Notes: generated by a model from the letters alone, not told the origin. A stretch of DNA of 64,000 nt from Ecdyonurus torrentis (GCA_949318235.1 OX439134.1:29086459-29150458), one strand, 5' to 3'. Shown: positions 37,709-49,310, counted from the stretch's first letter. Program-made: numbers and translations.

Positions 37709-37768
37709 TTACGGTTTGACTGCTTTACGGTTTGACTGATTACGGTTTGACTGATTACGGTTTGACTG
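37709..37768 (+). repeat. Minisatellite, unit TTACGGTTTGACTG
   Basis: Four head-to-tail copies of the 14-bp core at 37709, 37725, 37740 and 37755, separated by 1-2 bases. The cores are identical, so the expansion is recent or constrained. The motif occurs nowhere else that I could see in the window. Confidence 0.92.
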
Positions 37769-38280
37769 CAAAAATCGTAGGTTAATAACATTAAATAAAC
37801 GGTAGCAATAGAATTTTTTCAAATAGCATTATCAGCACAAAAACTATGTAATATAATATAAATAGCTATTCTTTCTTTTTGTGTATATTATCACAATCAA
37901 TAACGGTTCTATATATTTCAATTATATCAAATGGCATCAACATTGATTTTTTATTTAATTATTTACTTATTATTATTATTTTTTAATTTTATGAAAGTAA
38001 AAAAATATATAATTATCATAATTGATAGGTATTTAAAATGTAATAATAAAAATACTTTTCCATGAATTGTAGAACATTAAATAATTAGTTTATGATTTTA
38101 AAATTATTAAAGGTTCTTTTATTTCCTTTTGTTGTGAAATTTGTACACTACGTAAAAAAAACTAATTAATTTAAAATAAAAAATTCTTAATTAGCGTATA
38201 AAAAAATGTATGCGTGCATTGATAATAATTATTGTTTATTGTTTGTGCAACGAATTATAATTTTACTTTGCGTGAGTCAG

Positions 38281-38312
<32 letters not shown>

Positions 38313-38792
38313 TTTAACTTTTTTTAAAAACTTATTGCAAAGTATTTGTTAATTAAAATTTAACTTTTTATTATTATTATTATTTTTTACGCAATTTATT
38401 TTTTCTCTGACGTATTTTAACGACTTTTTCTCTGATTTTTTTTTCTTTCTATCTGTAATATGAGAATTGAGAAATAAAATTGTGAGCATCAGTATTTGGC
38501 ACAGTTTGACCATCAAGGCACATTACTGTCAAAGAAAGAATGAGAAGTCTTTGAGCTCCGTATCAAGTAAAATGATGAGAAGATCAAAGGATTTTTTTTT
38601 TGTTATATTTTAAAGAAAGTCATGAAGAAAATGTGAAAAAAAAGAGACTATTTTTATATGGTATTAATAATTAATTTTCATTTTTTGCAAGCAAGTGGTG
38701 TAAAAGAATTAAATAATAATTACAAGCGTTTTTTGAAAACATAAATAAATCATAAAAGAATTTACAAATTAATTAATTTTTTTGAAACTGGC
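37769..38792. other. AT-rich sequence with a short (GA)n
   Basis: (GA)n at about 38287-38312. Nothing else recognised. Confidence 0.55.
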
Positions 38793-39100
38793 TTACGGTG
38801 GTTGCATTCATTTAAAAGTCAATGATATATGTGAATACTAAATAACATGAAACTGTGTGTGGAAATGACACATTTTAAAATATTAAGCAATATTTTTAAG
38901 AGCATTGATGTTGTTTTCAGGTTGAATTAGGTTCTGAAGTATGTGAAACAAAATATAATAACAAAAAAATTAAGTATAAGTTTTCAAAGAAAATGGCCAA
39001 AAATGACGTTTGTCCTATGCATTCATTCATTTGTCCTATTCATTGCTCCAGCATGGCGTTCAAGCGTATTCAGTGTGACGTCATGCGCATACAATACAAC
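38793..39100 (-). mobile_element. Family E MITE (E-4)
   Basis: From TTACGGTGGTTGCATTCATT through AAGAGCATTGATGTTG, AGGTTGAATTAG and CATTGCTCCAGCATGGCGTTC to TGACGTCATGCGCATACA. A short internal duplication (CATTCATTCATTTGTCCTATTCATTG) is specific to this copy. Confidence 0.82.
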
Positions 39101-39133
39101 TTAGGAAACGTGTAATGAAATACAGGTTAATAT

Positions 39134-39477
39134 TTAAAGGCATAGAAAACATGAAATAACAAGTTCTTTTTAATCATTAATCACAAAATGGGATCTACAA
39201 AACTGATGATAATTGTTACCAGAATGTAAATGTGGCCCCACAAGAGAGCGTGAAAAAACTGTAAAGTATGCAATTTGCGTGAATATTTCTGTTTATGACG
39301 TCAGAAACATGCAAATACTAGTAAGTAAATGTTGTGCAGGTTGCATAAATCAAAATTTTCAGATCACTGCTACGGGGCTACAGTTGGGGTTTGAGACCAA
39401 TTAATGCCATTTATGTAAGTCCAATCAAGTGTTTTGTGATATAAATGATAATATTTTCATGTTGTCGATGCCTTTAA
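39134..39477 (-). mobile_element. Family A MITE, AACATG subfamily (A-5)
   Basis: TTAA-flanked, left end TTAAAGGCATAGAAAACATG, right end GTTGTCGATGCCTTTAA. TGACGTCA near 39296. It shares subfamily features with the copies at 48666 and 55330 (AAATGTGGCCCCAC). Confidence 0.9.
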
Positions 39478-40091
39478 CCTTTTAATAGAGTAATATAAAA
39501 AAGTAAGCAATCGGATATAAAAGAAAGAAAATAATAATATCAATATTTCATATATTTATTTAAAACAAAATAATGCAGTAAAAACTTTGATATATGTCAT
39601 AAATTAAGTACAGCATAATAATTCATTCAATTCTATTATTACGCTTGTAAACTTTTAACATAAATTCCGTACTTTGGTTTGTAAGTTGTTGGGCAGTTTT
39701 GTTATTTTGTTTAGTTTTATATTCTATAGATAAACAAACATAAAACATATAAAATCAATAATAATAATAAAAAACACATTTTAAAGTTGTATACCTCAAT
39801 AAAGAAACATCGAAAGTCAAAAAAAGAATGAAGTAGATTGAAAGAAAACATAAGAGCATAATATGACATTAAATATAAACTTAAGTTACTTTTAGAACGT
39901 CTCTATGTTATAATGTATAGTAAAATGATACTTAAGTGCAAGGTATTTTCTGTTGACCAGAGTATGTTTCCATGACATTTTATACCCTCGAGTTGCTTGC
40001 TCGCTTGCCCTGGTGCAACTTACTAACACGTGGAAATATCGACTTAACAACTCCTCACCGCTTTGCAATTGTTTTATTGGCGTGCCGCAGC

Positions 40092-40093
<2 letters not shown>
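39478..40093. other. AT-rich sequence without recognised feature
   Basis: The last 120 bases are less AT-rich and lead into a CT array. No domain could be recognised in the frames across it. Confidence 0.5.

Positions 40094-40182
<89 letters not shown>
40094..40182. repeat. (CT)n microsatellite
   Basis: About 44 CT units. Confidence 0.97.
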
Positions 40183-40184
<2 letters not shown>

Positions 40185-40413
40185 GTAATTCACACTGCAT
40201 ACCAATACCAAGCTCAAAATCAAACTTAAATTTTAGGGTAGTATGTCGTGTTGAATGTGTTCCAAAAATTACTATAGACGTTTAAAAAAAAAGTTGGTGG
40301 GTACTTGGGGGTAGAGGGAGAAATCAGAGAAAAAGGTTACGCAAAGATTGTAACAAAATACGTCTGTATTCTCAGATAAATATCAACTTTTAGACCATAC
40401 AGTGACAGTAATA

Positions 40414-41149
40414 TGAGTTCGATTATCGTATTTACGATAACGATACTATAACGATATTTTTATCGATGCGTTAGAGAATGACAGTTTTATAAAAGTTACT
40501 ATTATCGTTGTAAATTAACAAAAATTGACTTTATTATTGTTGCATAGATAACGATACTTTTTGTTCAAAAAATAAGAAAAAAATGCACACACAAATATTT
40601 ATGAAAAGTTTACAAAAGCTCGTTCTGTAAACTACACACAAAAATTGAGCCGGCTTCGAAAATGTTCCTTTGTTATAAACAGCTGGTTATGACGTCATTA
40701 CCTGTTTACTACGTTTATACATATGGTCGATCATTGTTATTTCTTCTTTTAGAACTTTGAACATGATAAGAATGAAAGAAACTCCACAAAAAAATGTTCC
40801 ATGCTCTTCATGTGACACAATTTTGTTGGCTCAAAAAACAAGATCAACCAATGAATGTGTCTTATTTTGTTGGTCAGCCAATCACCGTTGTTGAGATTTA
40901 CTTTACTTTACAGAACAAGCTAAAATATACGCAAATGAAAAAACAAAAAAATAATAAATGAAGCAGGTAATCATTACGGTCATGAAGCAAATTTTAAATT
41001 ATTTCAATAAAAATATTGCACTGTGATTTATAGTTATCGTTATCGAAAAACTATCGATTATCTTTTTTTTTAATAACGATATCGTTACAGTGTTAGTCTA
41101 GATTATAGTATCGTTATCGTTATAGAAATTATCATATTATGGAACTCAA
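40414..41149. mobile_element. Foldback element W with ATCGTTATC repeats, containing D-2
   Basis: Outer inverted repeats TGAGTTCGATTAT at left and ATAATATGGAACTCA-like sequence at right (read inward TGAGTTCCATAAT), then ACGATAACGATACTATAA in both arms. The motif CGATAACGATA is repeated in each arm. A family D MITE sits in the middle. Single copy. Confidence 0.65.
40617..40921 (-). mobile_element. Family D MITE nested in W (D-2)
   Basis: 305 bp, ends AGCTCGTTCTGTAAACTACA and TTTACAGAACAAGCT. TGACGTCA near 40689. Interior blocks GAGCCGGCTTCGAAAATG and CCATGCTCTTCATGTGACAC mirror D-1 at 3113-3420. Confidence 0.9.
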
Positions 41150-41431
41150 GACTCAAATGAAGATTTAAATCAAAAAAATTCTAATTTTATTTTTATAACA
41201 CTTTGATGTCGATAATACTTGTCGTATTTTTAACTATTAAACACTTTCCAGTCTAGACGTTATGAACTCTGATTTTTTTTTCTATTTTTATAAAGTAATT
41301 TTTTATGACCCAAGTATATAAAAAAAATGTTAAGATAAAATTGAATTAAAACATTTTTGATGAAGAAAATTATATTAAACAAAAAGTAAAATACTTACTA
41401 AAAAAATGTCAAGTCGAATATAAATAATGCA
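41150..41431. other. AT-rich sequence without recognised feature
   Basis: Nothing recognised. Confidence 0.55.
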
Positions 41432-41774
41432 TTAAAGCCATAGACCACTTAAAACAACATGTGCTTTTTAATGAATAAACACGAAATGCGATCTTCAAAA
41501 CTGATGCCAATTTTTACCAGAATGGTAATGTAGCCCCACGAGAGAGCGTGAAATAACTGTAAAGTATGCAATTTGCGTGAAAATTCATGTTTATGACGTC
41601 AGGAATATGCAAAAATTAGTATGAAAATGTTGTGCGGGTTGCCTAAATCGAATTTTCTGATCACTGCTACAGGGCTACTGTTGGGTTTTGAGACAAACTA
41701 AAGTTATTTATGTAAGTGTCATCAAGTGTTTTGTGATATAAATGCTTATGTTTTTCTCTGGTCTATTCCTTTAA
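41432..41774 (-). mobile_element. Family A MITE (A-6)
   Basis: TTAA-flanked full copy from TTAAAGCCATAGACCACTT to GGTCTATTCCTTTAA. TGACGTCA near 41597. The LINE remnant starts just downstream. Confidence 0.92.
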
Positions 41775-41789
41775 TGTTTCATCTATATT

Positions 41790-42245
41790 GCTGCATACTG
41801 TTAGAGTACAACTTAAAGTTGCATTATATCTGCATATTAGATATGCCAGTATTCTCTGACGCTAGAATCTCCATACGTACTAAACCTAGTAAGTTGCGAG
41901 GGGGGGATAGTACTGTGTATGTTGTTCCACGTATTTCAGCAGCATATTACAATACTTCTTTCTTTCCCCGTAGTGTTAATTTATATAATAAGTTGGAAAT
42001 TAGCGTCAGAAATGTCATCCTCTAAGTTTAAAACTTGTGTTTAGTCATGTATGTTTTTAAACAATAATTTTATGTATCTTACTTTTCTTAATATACGTAG
42101 TATTCTATTTATCGTCTATTGGGATATCAAATTTTGTATGGGCTTTGCCTTTTTTGATCTCCTGTTGAGCAAACTCTTTGACAATGTGCAATGTTTGTAT
42201 TGTGATATTTTGCTCAATAAAATTATTATTATTATTATTATTATA
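41790..42245 (+). pseudogene. 5'-truncated non-LTR retrotransposon (LINE) 3' end
   Basis: The open frame ending with TAA at 42023-42025 reads a C-terminal stretch with the block SAAYYNTSFFPRSVNLYNKL. An aromatic-rich segment followed by SFFPR and a conserved N-x-L is characteristic of the C-terminal end of many LINE reverse-transcriptase proteins (CR1/L2/Jockey-type). After the stop come about 200 bp of untranslated sequence, CTCAATAAAATT, and an (ATT)n tail at about 42222-42245. No reverse transcriptase core is present, so this is a 5'-truncated insertion, the usual product of target-primed reverse transcription. The frame appears to start inside the upstream MITE, but that part is accidental. 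The clade is uncertain. Confidence 0.72.
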
Positions 42246-42661
42246 TCTTGCTCTTATACACCTACATAACTAGTGCTTCTAAATTGGTATACATAAATAA
42301 ACTGGGTAAATTGATGCTTAAGTGGTTTCTCTATGCTAATGTGGTAAACTATTTATAAACATGTTCAGTAGATTATCAATTTTAGCACTTTGACTATAAT
42401 ATATATAAACGTTTCGATATATTCAATGCAGTATTTACTCAGCGAAACATCAACATTTGTAAATGGTAATTAAGTGAGAATATAATGTTATTTTCATATT
42501 ATTTATTCATGATCAATGACGATAAAAAAAAATAAAGTGAGAAGCTAAACATTTTGGTTGAAAATGAAAATTATTTTTGGTACTATATTAAAACAGAAAT
42601 ACTAAATGTGATAAAAAATGTAGTATTGATATATCTGAATTAGTGAAAACTAAATAAACAT
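42246..42661. other. AT-rich sequence without recognised feature
   Basis: No feature recognised. Confidence 0.5.
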
Positions 42662-42783
<122 letters not shown>

Positions 42784-42845
42784 GTCACTACCTGTTTACG
42801 GCTATTATGTATGATTGTTCTTTTGTTTTTTCTTCGTGTATATAC
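42784..42845 (-). mobile_element. Family D fragment
   Basis: ACGTCACTACCTGTTTACGG and TGATTGTTC...TTTCTTCGT match the CRE-side interior of family D. It is cut on the left by the (TTTA)n array. Confidence 0.5.
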
Positions 42846-43081
42846 CTAAAAAAAGACAAAATTTCGCAAAAAAAAAAAAAAAAAAATTAAAAGGTATATT
42901 TTTATAGAGCAGACAGCCATTGTTCAATTTTTTCACTATATTTTGCAAAACCAACTTACATAATATATATTTTTTTAACACACTGAAAATTAAAAGGGGT
43001 CAACTTGTATGTTTTGGAGTTACACTTTCATCTCTTTATCAGTTCCTTACTTTTTGTCTGTCTCTATTTTTGTCTACCCAC

Positions 43082-43236
<155 letters not shown>

Positions 43237-43771
43237 AAAATTTATGCCCTTCTCTCAGTTACAAAATAAATTCTCTATAAAAGACGCAATGATAAAACGT
43301 CTTCAAGCACGCTCATTCTACTAATTGTCTTTTTTTTTTCTTTGTTTTTAAAGACAAAATAAAGACCAATGTATATAAACATAATGAAATATAGTACTGA
43401 ATTGTGGGTATTAAAAAAACTTTAAAATAAAGAGACTCTTTGCGAAGGGTGTAATAGTTTTGAACTTAAATTACTTTTGCTAGCATTAAAATCAATTACA
43501 TTGTTGTACCCAATTTGAATTACGATCTTTTTATTCTTTTCTGAAAACAATTGCGTTAGAAATACCACCTAAGTACCATTTTTTTTTTCAAACTAAATAA
43601 GTTTTTTTTTTTTTTTTTTTTTTTTAAGATGTTCTATTTTCCTAACTATTTTTTTAAATTCCAGTAAGTTGCACAAAAATTTGCAAATAATTTTATTACA
43701 CGTCTATAGGACGTACAAAACATCCACTTTGAAAATTTCTTAGGAGTAAATAGATTTTTTATTAAAAAAAT
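43237..43771. other. AT-rich sequence without recognised feature
   Basis: Poly(T) at about 43601-43625. No gene or element. Confidence 0.55.
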
Positions 43772-43990
43772 AATAATAATTAATAATAATAATAATAAAC
43801 TTTATTAAGGCGTTGTAAGGGCTTGACAGCCCTATTTTACAAAACCTTGACCAGATATTTAACTTATACAGAGGCTTATTGACAAACGATAATGTAATTT
43901 TTAAAGGCTACATTATTACAACAACAACAAAAATCAGCACAGTTACACCACACAATAAATTGAACTTACATATATATTTTGCAACTATTA
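43772..43990 (-). mobile_element. Probable LINE 3' end, inverted
   Basis: Read on the minus strand, the sequence ends CGCCTTAATAAAGTTTATTA and then (ATT)n, with TAGGGCTGTCAAGCCCTTAC just before it. A polyadenylation-like AATAAAG followed by a trinucleotide tail is typical of LINE 3' ends. No coding part remains, so the left limit is arbitrary. Confidence 0.45.
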
Positions 43991-44186
43991 TCGTTAATAA
44001 TAAATACTAAAAAACGTAAATTTTATAATATTATTCATATTGTTATTTTTAAATAACTGCAATATAATTAATTGAGGTAATAATAATTAAATATAAAAAT
44101 ATTGCAATATTTGCAATGTGCAAAAGATTTTAATACATAAAAGCATAATTTTTAATGAAAAAGTCATGCAATACGATATATTATAA

Positions 44187-44468
44187 GAGTTCTTTCTGTA
44201 AACTACACACAACTCTTGAACCAGATTCGATATTTTTACTTTGTTAAGAACATCTGATCATGACGTCATTACCTGTTTGTTTGATCATTGTTATTTCTTC
44301 TTTTAAAACTTTTGATAAGAATGTACGAAACTTCACAAAAAAAAGTTCCGTGCTCAACATGCGACTCACTTTTATCGGCTCAAAAAACAAGATCAACCAA
44401 TGAATGCGCCTAACTTTGTTGGGCACCCTATCATTGTTAATGAGCCTCACTATACTTTACAGAACTAA
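44187..44468 (-). mobile_element. Family D MITE (D-3)
   Basis: From TTCTTTCTGTAAACTACACA through TGATCATGACGTCATTACC, TGATCATTGTTATTTCTTC and CGACTCACTTTTATCGGC to ACTTTACAGAACTAA. It lacks about 25 bp compared with D-1. Confidence 0.85.
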
Positions 44469-45562
44469 TATAAGACACTGCTCGATTACACATTAAAAAT
44501 ATTTAATCATGCAAACAAGCCATAAAGTTCTGTCAAAATACGCAATAAAAATATTTTTATGGTAGAACTTAATTATAATAATGAAAAATATATTTTTTAA
44601 TAAAATAAAAATAACTGTAAAATAAAGCACTTTAAACGAATCCATTATCTCAGACTTAAATTCTTATTTTAAAAATAAAATTTTCATTCTTTGTTTATTT
44701 TATATTTTACAACCTTTAACAATGTGCAAAAAAAGAAAAAAACGTTATCTTCAATCTTCCCCCATCGTGTTGGTCGTTTGAATAAAAACTGATAAAATGT
44801 AGTGATTACAAATTTCATAGCTTAATAAACACAACCGTGTTCCAGTTTCCCCTATATATATATATATATATCATATTATATGTCTAGCATAGCATAAATA
44901 CGATTATCAAGATTTAACAATAGAAATAATAATACAATCAGTGCAAAAATATATTGTATAAAAATAAAATTAGATTTACAATGCATTTTATTATTAAATA
45001 GCTTTAAACTATAGTAAATGGAACAGTTTTATAGTTCATTGAATATAATATATTATATATTTATAAAAATGCAAATTTTACTATAAAATGTTATAATAAT
45101 ATATATGAGGTAGTTTTACTGGGGTATAAGTAAAATGCAATTTGCTGTTTAATGTAATACAATGAAAATATGAAACGTATTTTGTTGCAATGGAATAAAT
45201 TGTATGTAATTTTTATTATTTTTTTTATTTTTTTTTTTTTTTAAGTTTAGTGTATGTTTAATAATAAACTTTTTTTATTCACTTTATTTTGTTAAATTTA
45301 TTTTGTTAATTTTGTCTAAACAAAATAAAAGTTTGTATACTAAAATTCAACAGTTATTGCTTTTTTATTGCGCTATTTTTTTTTCTAACTTTTTATTATA
45401 AATGAAATTTCCTTCTACTTCATTTCTTTTTCTGTGGTTATTTTAATAGTAATGATAATAATTTATTGTAGTTTTATCAAGAATTATTTTTATGAAATGA
45501 ATTTGAATGGAAAAGTAAAAGAAATTTTACTGCATTTATATACATTATAAAAACAGTCGTTT

Positions 45563-45600
<38 letters not shown>

Positions 45601-45818
45601 TTTTATATTATTTTAAAAATGAAATATTAGTGATAAAGTATCTACTTTGCTGTTCAAATTTTTAAACAATTGTATAATATAAAGTTAATGTACAGCATGG
45701 ATAAAAGAAATTACTTAATTTATGTCCCGTAGCATTGAATTAAATTAACAATTTTCTTACCTAAAAACGAAAATAGGAAAATACGTTTTTGAAAGGGTGA
45801 GGTTTATAAGCTTGACTA
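44469..45818. other. AT-rich sequence without recognised feature
   Basis: Short (AT)n at 44853-44871, poly(T) near 45229-45242 and poly(A) at about 45570-45595. No gene or element recognised. Confidence 0.55.
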
Positions 45819-46122
45819 TAGGGTGGTTTCATTGATGTTAAAGTCAACGCCATAAGTGAGTACTAAATAACATTGGCCGGTGTAGGAAAATGGCACATTT
45901 TGCCAGTTTAAAAATACTTCGCAATGTTTTTGAGAGCATTGATGCTGTTAACAGGTTGCATTAGTACCTCAAGTATGCAAGAAAAATAATAATGACAAAA
46001 AAATAGCTAATATTCCTAAGAAAATACCCAAAAACTACGTTTGTCCTATGCTGAGCAATGTTATTCATTGCTCAAGAAGAGCATCGAAAAGCACTCACAA
46101 TGACGTCATGCGTACACACCAT
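45819..46122 (-). mobile_element. Family E MITE (E-5)
   Basis: From TATAGGGTGGTTTCATTGATG through AAGTCAACGCCATAAG and CATTGCTCAAGAAGAGCATCG to TGACGTCATGCGTACACACCATA. TA borders on both sides. The TIR reads TAGGGTGGTTTCATT / TATGGTGTGTACGCA. Confidence 0.9.
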
Positions 46123-46124
46123 AT

Positions 46125-46222
46125 AGCATATATAAATAATTATGCTATGATATATCACTTATTTTTTATGCTATGCAGCATTCAATATAGCATAAATAAC
46201 TTTTCCATAAATAAGTGTTGCT
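46125..46222 (+). mobile_element. Family H fragment beside E-5
   Basis: Words ATAATTATGCTATGATATATC, TTTTTATGCTATGCAGCAT and ATAGCATAAATAAC match the right half of family H. The left half is not on the other side of E-5, so a deletion has occurred. Confidence 0.5.
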
Positions 46223-46329
46223 GAAATAGCCGAAGCATAATTATTAAAGTTAGGTCAGCTAAGTAAAGTGGTAAACTTGAGCAATGATTGCCTGCTCTTG
46301 AAAAAATTGCACTTTCATTGGTTGATCTA

Positions 46330-46626
46330 AGCTCATTCTGTAAACTACACACACATATTGAACCAGTCAATATTTTTCTTTTGTTAAGAACATCTGATCA
46401 TGACGTCATTACCTGTTTACTACGTTTATGTGTATGTTGGATCATTGTTATTTCTTCGTTTAGAACTTTAGAACAGATAAGAATGACTGAAACTTCAAAA
46501 AAAAAATTCATTCTCAACAAACGACTCACTTTTATCGACTTAAAAAACAAGATCAACTAATGAATGAGTCATGAGTCTAATTTTTTTGGGCAGCCAATCA
46601 TTGTTAATGAGCCTCACAGAACAAGC
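46330..46626 (-). mobile_element. Family D MITE (D-4)
   Basis: Ends AGCTCATTCTGTAAACTACAC and CACAGAACAAGCT. TGACGTCA near 46401. Interior ACGACTCACTTTTATCGACTT and CAGCCAATCATTG (CCAAT box). Confidence 0.88.
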
Positions 46627-46787
46627 TCTTGTTTTTTCGTTCGTATAGAACTGATAAAAATTACTTGCTGTTGTGAAATGTAACTTTTTTTCCAATAATT
46701 TTTCAGGTCTAAACAAAGAAAAAGGAAAAAAAACTAAAAAAACAGAAAAGGCAAGAAAAAAGAGAAGAAAAAAGAAAAAGAAGAAAA

Positions 46788-46898
46788 GATTCACCATACA
46801 TAAATGTCGTATGACGTCATGATCAGGTGTTCCATAACAAAGAAAAAATAAATACCATCTGATGTCAAAGCTCAATATTAATGTGTAATTTACAGAAG
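46788..46898 (+). mobile_element. Family D fragment
   Basis: ATGACGTCATGATCAGGTGT (TGACGTCA at 46812-46819), AACAAAG and TGTGTAATTTACAGAA correspond to the right half of a plus-oriented D element. The preceding 46640-46787 is purine-rich and may be its decayed left half. Confidence 0.5.
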
Positions 46899-46902
46899 CA
46901 CC

Positions 46903-47244
46903 TTAAAGGTATAGACCAGAGAAAAACATAAGCATTTATATCACAAAACACTTGATGGGATTTACATAAATAACATTAGTTTGTCTCTAAACCCAATTGT
47001 AGCCCCGTAGCAGTGATCAGAAAATTCGATTTATGCAACCCGAACAACATTTTTATACTAATTTTGCATGTTTCTGACGTCATAAACATGAATAGTCACG
47101 CAAATTGCATACATTACAGTATTTTCATGCTCTCTCGAGGGGCTACATTAACATTCTGGTAAAAATTGTCATCAGTTTTGAAGATCTCATTTCGTGTTTA
47201 TTCATTAAAAAGCACATGTTGTTTTATGTGGTGTATGGCTTTAA
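46903..47244 (+). mobile_element. Family A MITE (A-7)
   Basis: TTAA-flanked full copy, TTAAAGGTATAGACCAGAG to GTGTATGGCTTTAA, with TGACGTCA near 47074. A poly(T)-rich tract (47245-47295) follows at once. Confidence 0.92.
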
Positions 47245-47586
47245 GTTTTTTTTTTTTTTTTCTTTCTTTTTTTTCTTTTTTTTTTTTTTTTTTTTGCCAG
47301 TAAAAAGTTTAAATATTAAAATAGTTCATTTCAAAGGAAATATCGACTTACTTATGTTAAAGTTCAAGCAGTAGTATAGTAAGTTCATATTTCTCATAAC
47401 ATACTATATAGTGCAAGGCAAGATGCAATCTACTGCAGCTTAGACTGCAGCTGATGAAGTCAATGTTTACTTTTACAAGTGAGCCAAGCAAACACAAATT
47501 GCTCAATGCTTGGCACGAGTTGATCTCTACTGTATATATAGTACGTCATATTGATCTTTGCTTTCACATGTTACTATTTGGTACAC
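47245..47586. other. Poly(T) tract and unique sequence
   Basis: T-rich tract at 47245-47295, then unique sequence with a CTGCAGCTTAGACTGCAGCTGAT patch near 47432-47455. No gene recognised. Confidence 0.5.
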
Positions 47587-48032
47587 TTAAAGGAATAGAC
47601 CAGAAAAAACATAACGTCGTGGTTCTGCTATATTGTCATATGTTCTATTGACCTTGAAAAAAATACATTAAGTCGGATCAACTCCATATTTTGGATTTTT
47701 CCTTTTTAAATTATTTGCAATCAAATATATTTTTCAAGGTCAAATAAATATAGGACATTATAGTGGACCACTGACGATAAGCATTTACATTACAAAAACT
47801 GGGACTTACATTAGTAACATTAGTGTGTCTCAAAAACCAACTGTAGCCCCGTAGCAATGATCAGAAAATTTTGAATTATGCAAACTACACATTTTTTTTT
47901 CTGAAGTTAAAAACAGGAATAGTCAACGCAAATGGCATACTTTACAAAACTTTCACGCTCTCCTGTGAGGCCATATTTACGTTTTGTTAAAAATTATCAT
48001 CAGTTTTGGAGATCCTTTTGTGTGTTTAATCA
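47587..48032 (+). mobile_element. Family A MITE, interrupted and 3'-truncated (A-8)
   Basis: It starts normally (TTAAAGGAATAGACCAG). It is interrupted by element J (47615-47776), resumes at ATAAGCATTTACATTAC, and stops at TTAATCA, where the next copy (A-9) begins. Its own last 40 bp or so are missing. The CRE position is mutated (TTCTGAAGTTAAAA). Confidence 0.85.
47615..47776. mobile_element. Foldback element J nested in A-8
   Basis: 162 bp. The left arm CGTCGTGGTTCTGCTATATT ... TTGACCTTGAAAAA pairs with the right arm TTTTTCAAGGTCAA ... GGACCACTGACG. The host sequence ATAA is duplicated at 47611-47614 and 47777-47780, a 4-bp target duplication confirmed against the uninterrupted family A sequence ACATAAGCATTTA. 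Confidence 0.88.
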
Positions 48033-48372
48033 TTAAAGGAATAGATCGGAGAAAAACATAAACATTTTTATCACAAAACACTTGATGGGATTTACATAAA
48101 TAACTTTAGTTTGTCTCAAAACCCAACAGTAGCTCCGTAGCAGTGACCAGAAAAGTCAATTTATGCAACCCGCACAATATTTTTCATGCTAATTTTTGCA
48201 TGTTTCTGACGTCATAAACAAAAGTACGCAAATTGCATACTTTACAGTTTTTTCACGCTCTCTCGTGGGGTTACATTAATATTCTGGTAAAAATTGTCAT
48301 AAGTTTTGAAGATCCCATTTCGTGTCTATTCATTAAAACGCACATGTTGTTTCATGTGGTCTATGGCTTTAA
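48033..48372 (+). mobile_element. Family A MITE (A-9), fused to A-8
   Basis: Full copy from TTAAAGGAATAGATCGGAG to GTCTATGGCTTTAA. TGACGTCA at 48207-48214. It begins at the TTAA that lies inside the 3' region of A-8. Confidence 0.92.
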
Positions 48373-48665
48373 ATACGTGAATGTTGATTCAAGTGGTCGA
48401 TGGTTTGAAAAGAAAACTGAAATAGTTGAAAAATATATTTGAAAATGCACTTGTGAGTGAGAATATATAGTAGACTCTCTTTGATCTTTGTTTGAATAGC
48501 TGCTTTGTTATGTATGGGAAGATTGTATGTGAAATGAAAGTATTGTTGTTGTTGCATTGTTGTTGTATTGTTGTGGTATGTTATGACTTGTTCTACTATG
48601 TAAAGTACAGTCATGAAAATTGATACTAAACATTACTTACTTAATCTAACATTCATATTTATGCA

Positions 48666-48997
48666 TTAAAGGCATAGAAAACATGAAACAACATGTTCTA
48701 AACACAAAATGGGATCTACAAAACTGATCATACTTTTTACCAGAATGTAAATGTGGCCCCACAAAAGAGCTTCCAAAAATTGTAAAGTATGCAATTTGCG
48801 TAAATATTTCTGTTTATGACGTCAGAAACAGACAAAAACTAGTATGTAAATGTTGTGAGGTTGCATAAATTGAAATTTTCTGATCACTGCTACGGAGCTA
48901 CAGTTGGGTTTTGAGACCAATTAATTCTATTTCTGATAGTCCCATCAAGTGTTTTGTGATATAAATGCTTATGTTTTTATGTTGTCTATGCCTTTAA
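48666..48997 (-). mobile_element. Family A MITE, AACATG subfamily (A-10)
   Basis: From TTAAAGGCATAGAAAACATG to GTTGTCTATGCCTTTAA. TGACGTCA at 48817-48824. About 10 bp shorter at the left than A-5. Confidence 0.9.
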
Positions 48998-49011
48998 ACT
49001 CTTACGCATAT

Positions 49012-49310
49012 AAGTTTGTTCTGTAAAGTATAGTGAGACTCAATAATAATGATTGGCTGCCCGAAAAATTTAGACACATTCATTGGTTGATCTTGTTTTT
49101 TAAGCTAATAAAAGTGAGTCGCATGTTTAGCATGGAACTTTTTTGTTGTGAAGTTTCGTTCATTCTTATCAATTCTAAACGAAGAAATGACAATGACCAA
49201 CCATACTATATAAACGTAGTAAACAGGTAATGACGTCATGATTAGATGTTTTTTACAAAGGAAAATTTTCATAGCTGGCTCAAGAGTTGTGTGTAGTTTA
49301 TAGAACGAAC
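49012..49310 (+). mobile_element. Family D MITE (D-5)
   Basis: From AAGTTTGTTCTGTAAAGTATA to GTAGTTTATAGAACGAACT. Contains GATTGGCTGCCC and TGACGTCATGATTAG. It lies 14 bp from A-10. Confidence 0.9.

Noticed and set aside
37709..37768. A CRISPR array
   Set aside because: Repeats of 14 bp with 1-2 bp gaps have no spacers, and the DNA is eukaryotic.
46540..46875. A 111-codon minus-strand frame with a Phe-rich middle
   Set aside because: It runs through a family D copy, a purine-rich tract and a D fragment. Its composition reflects the tract.
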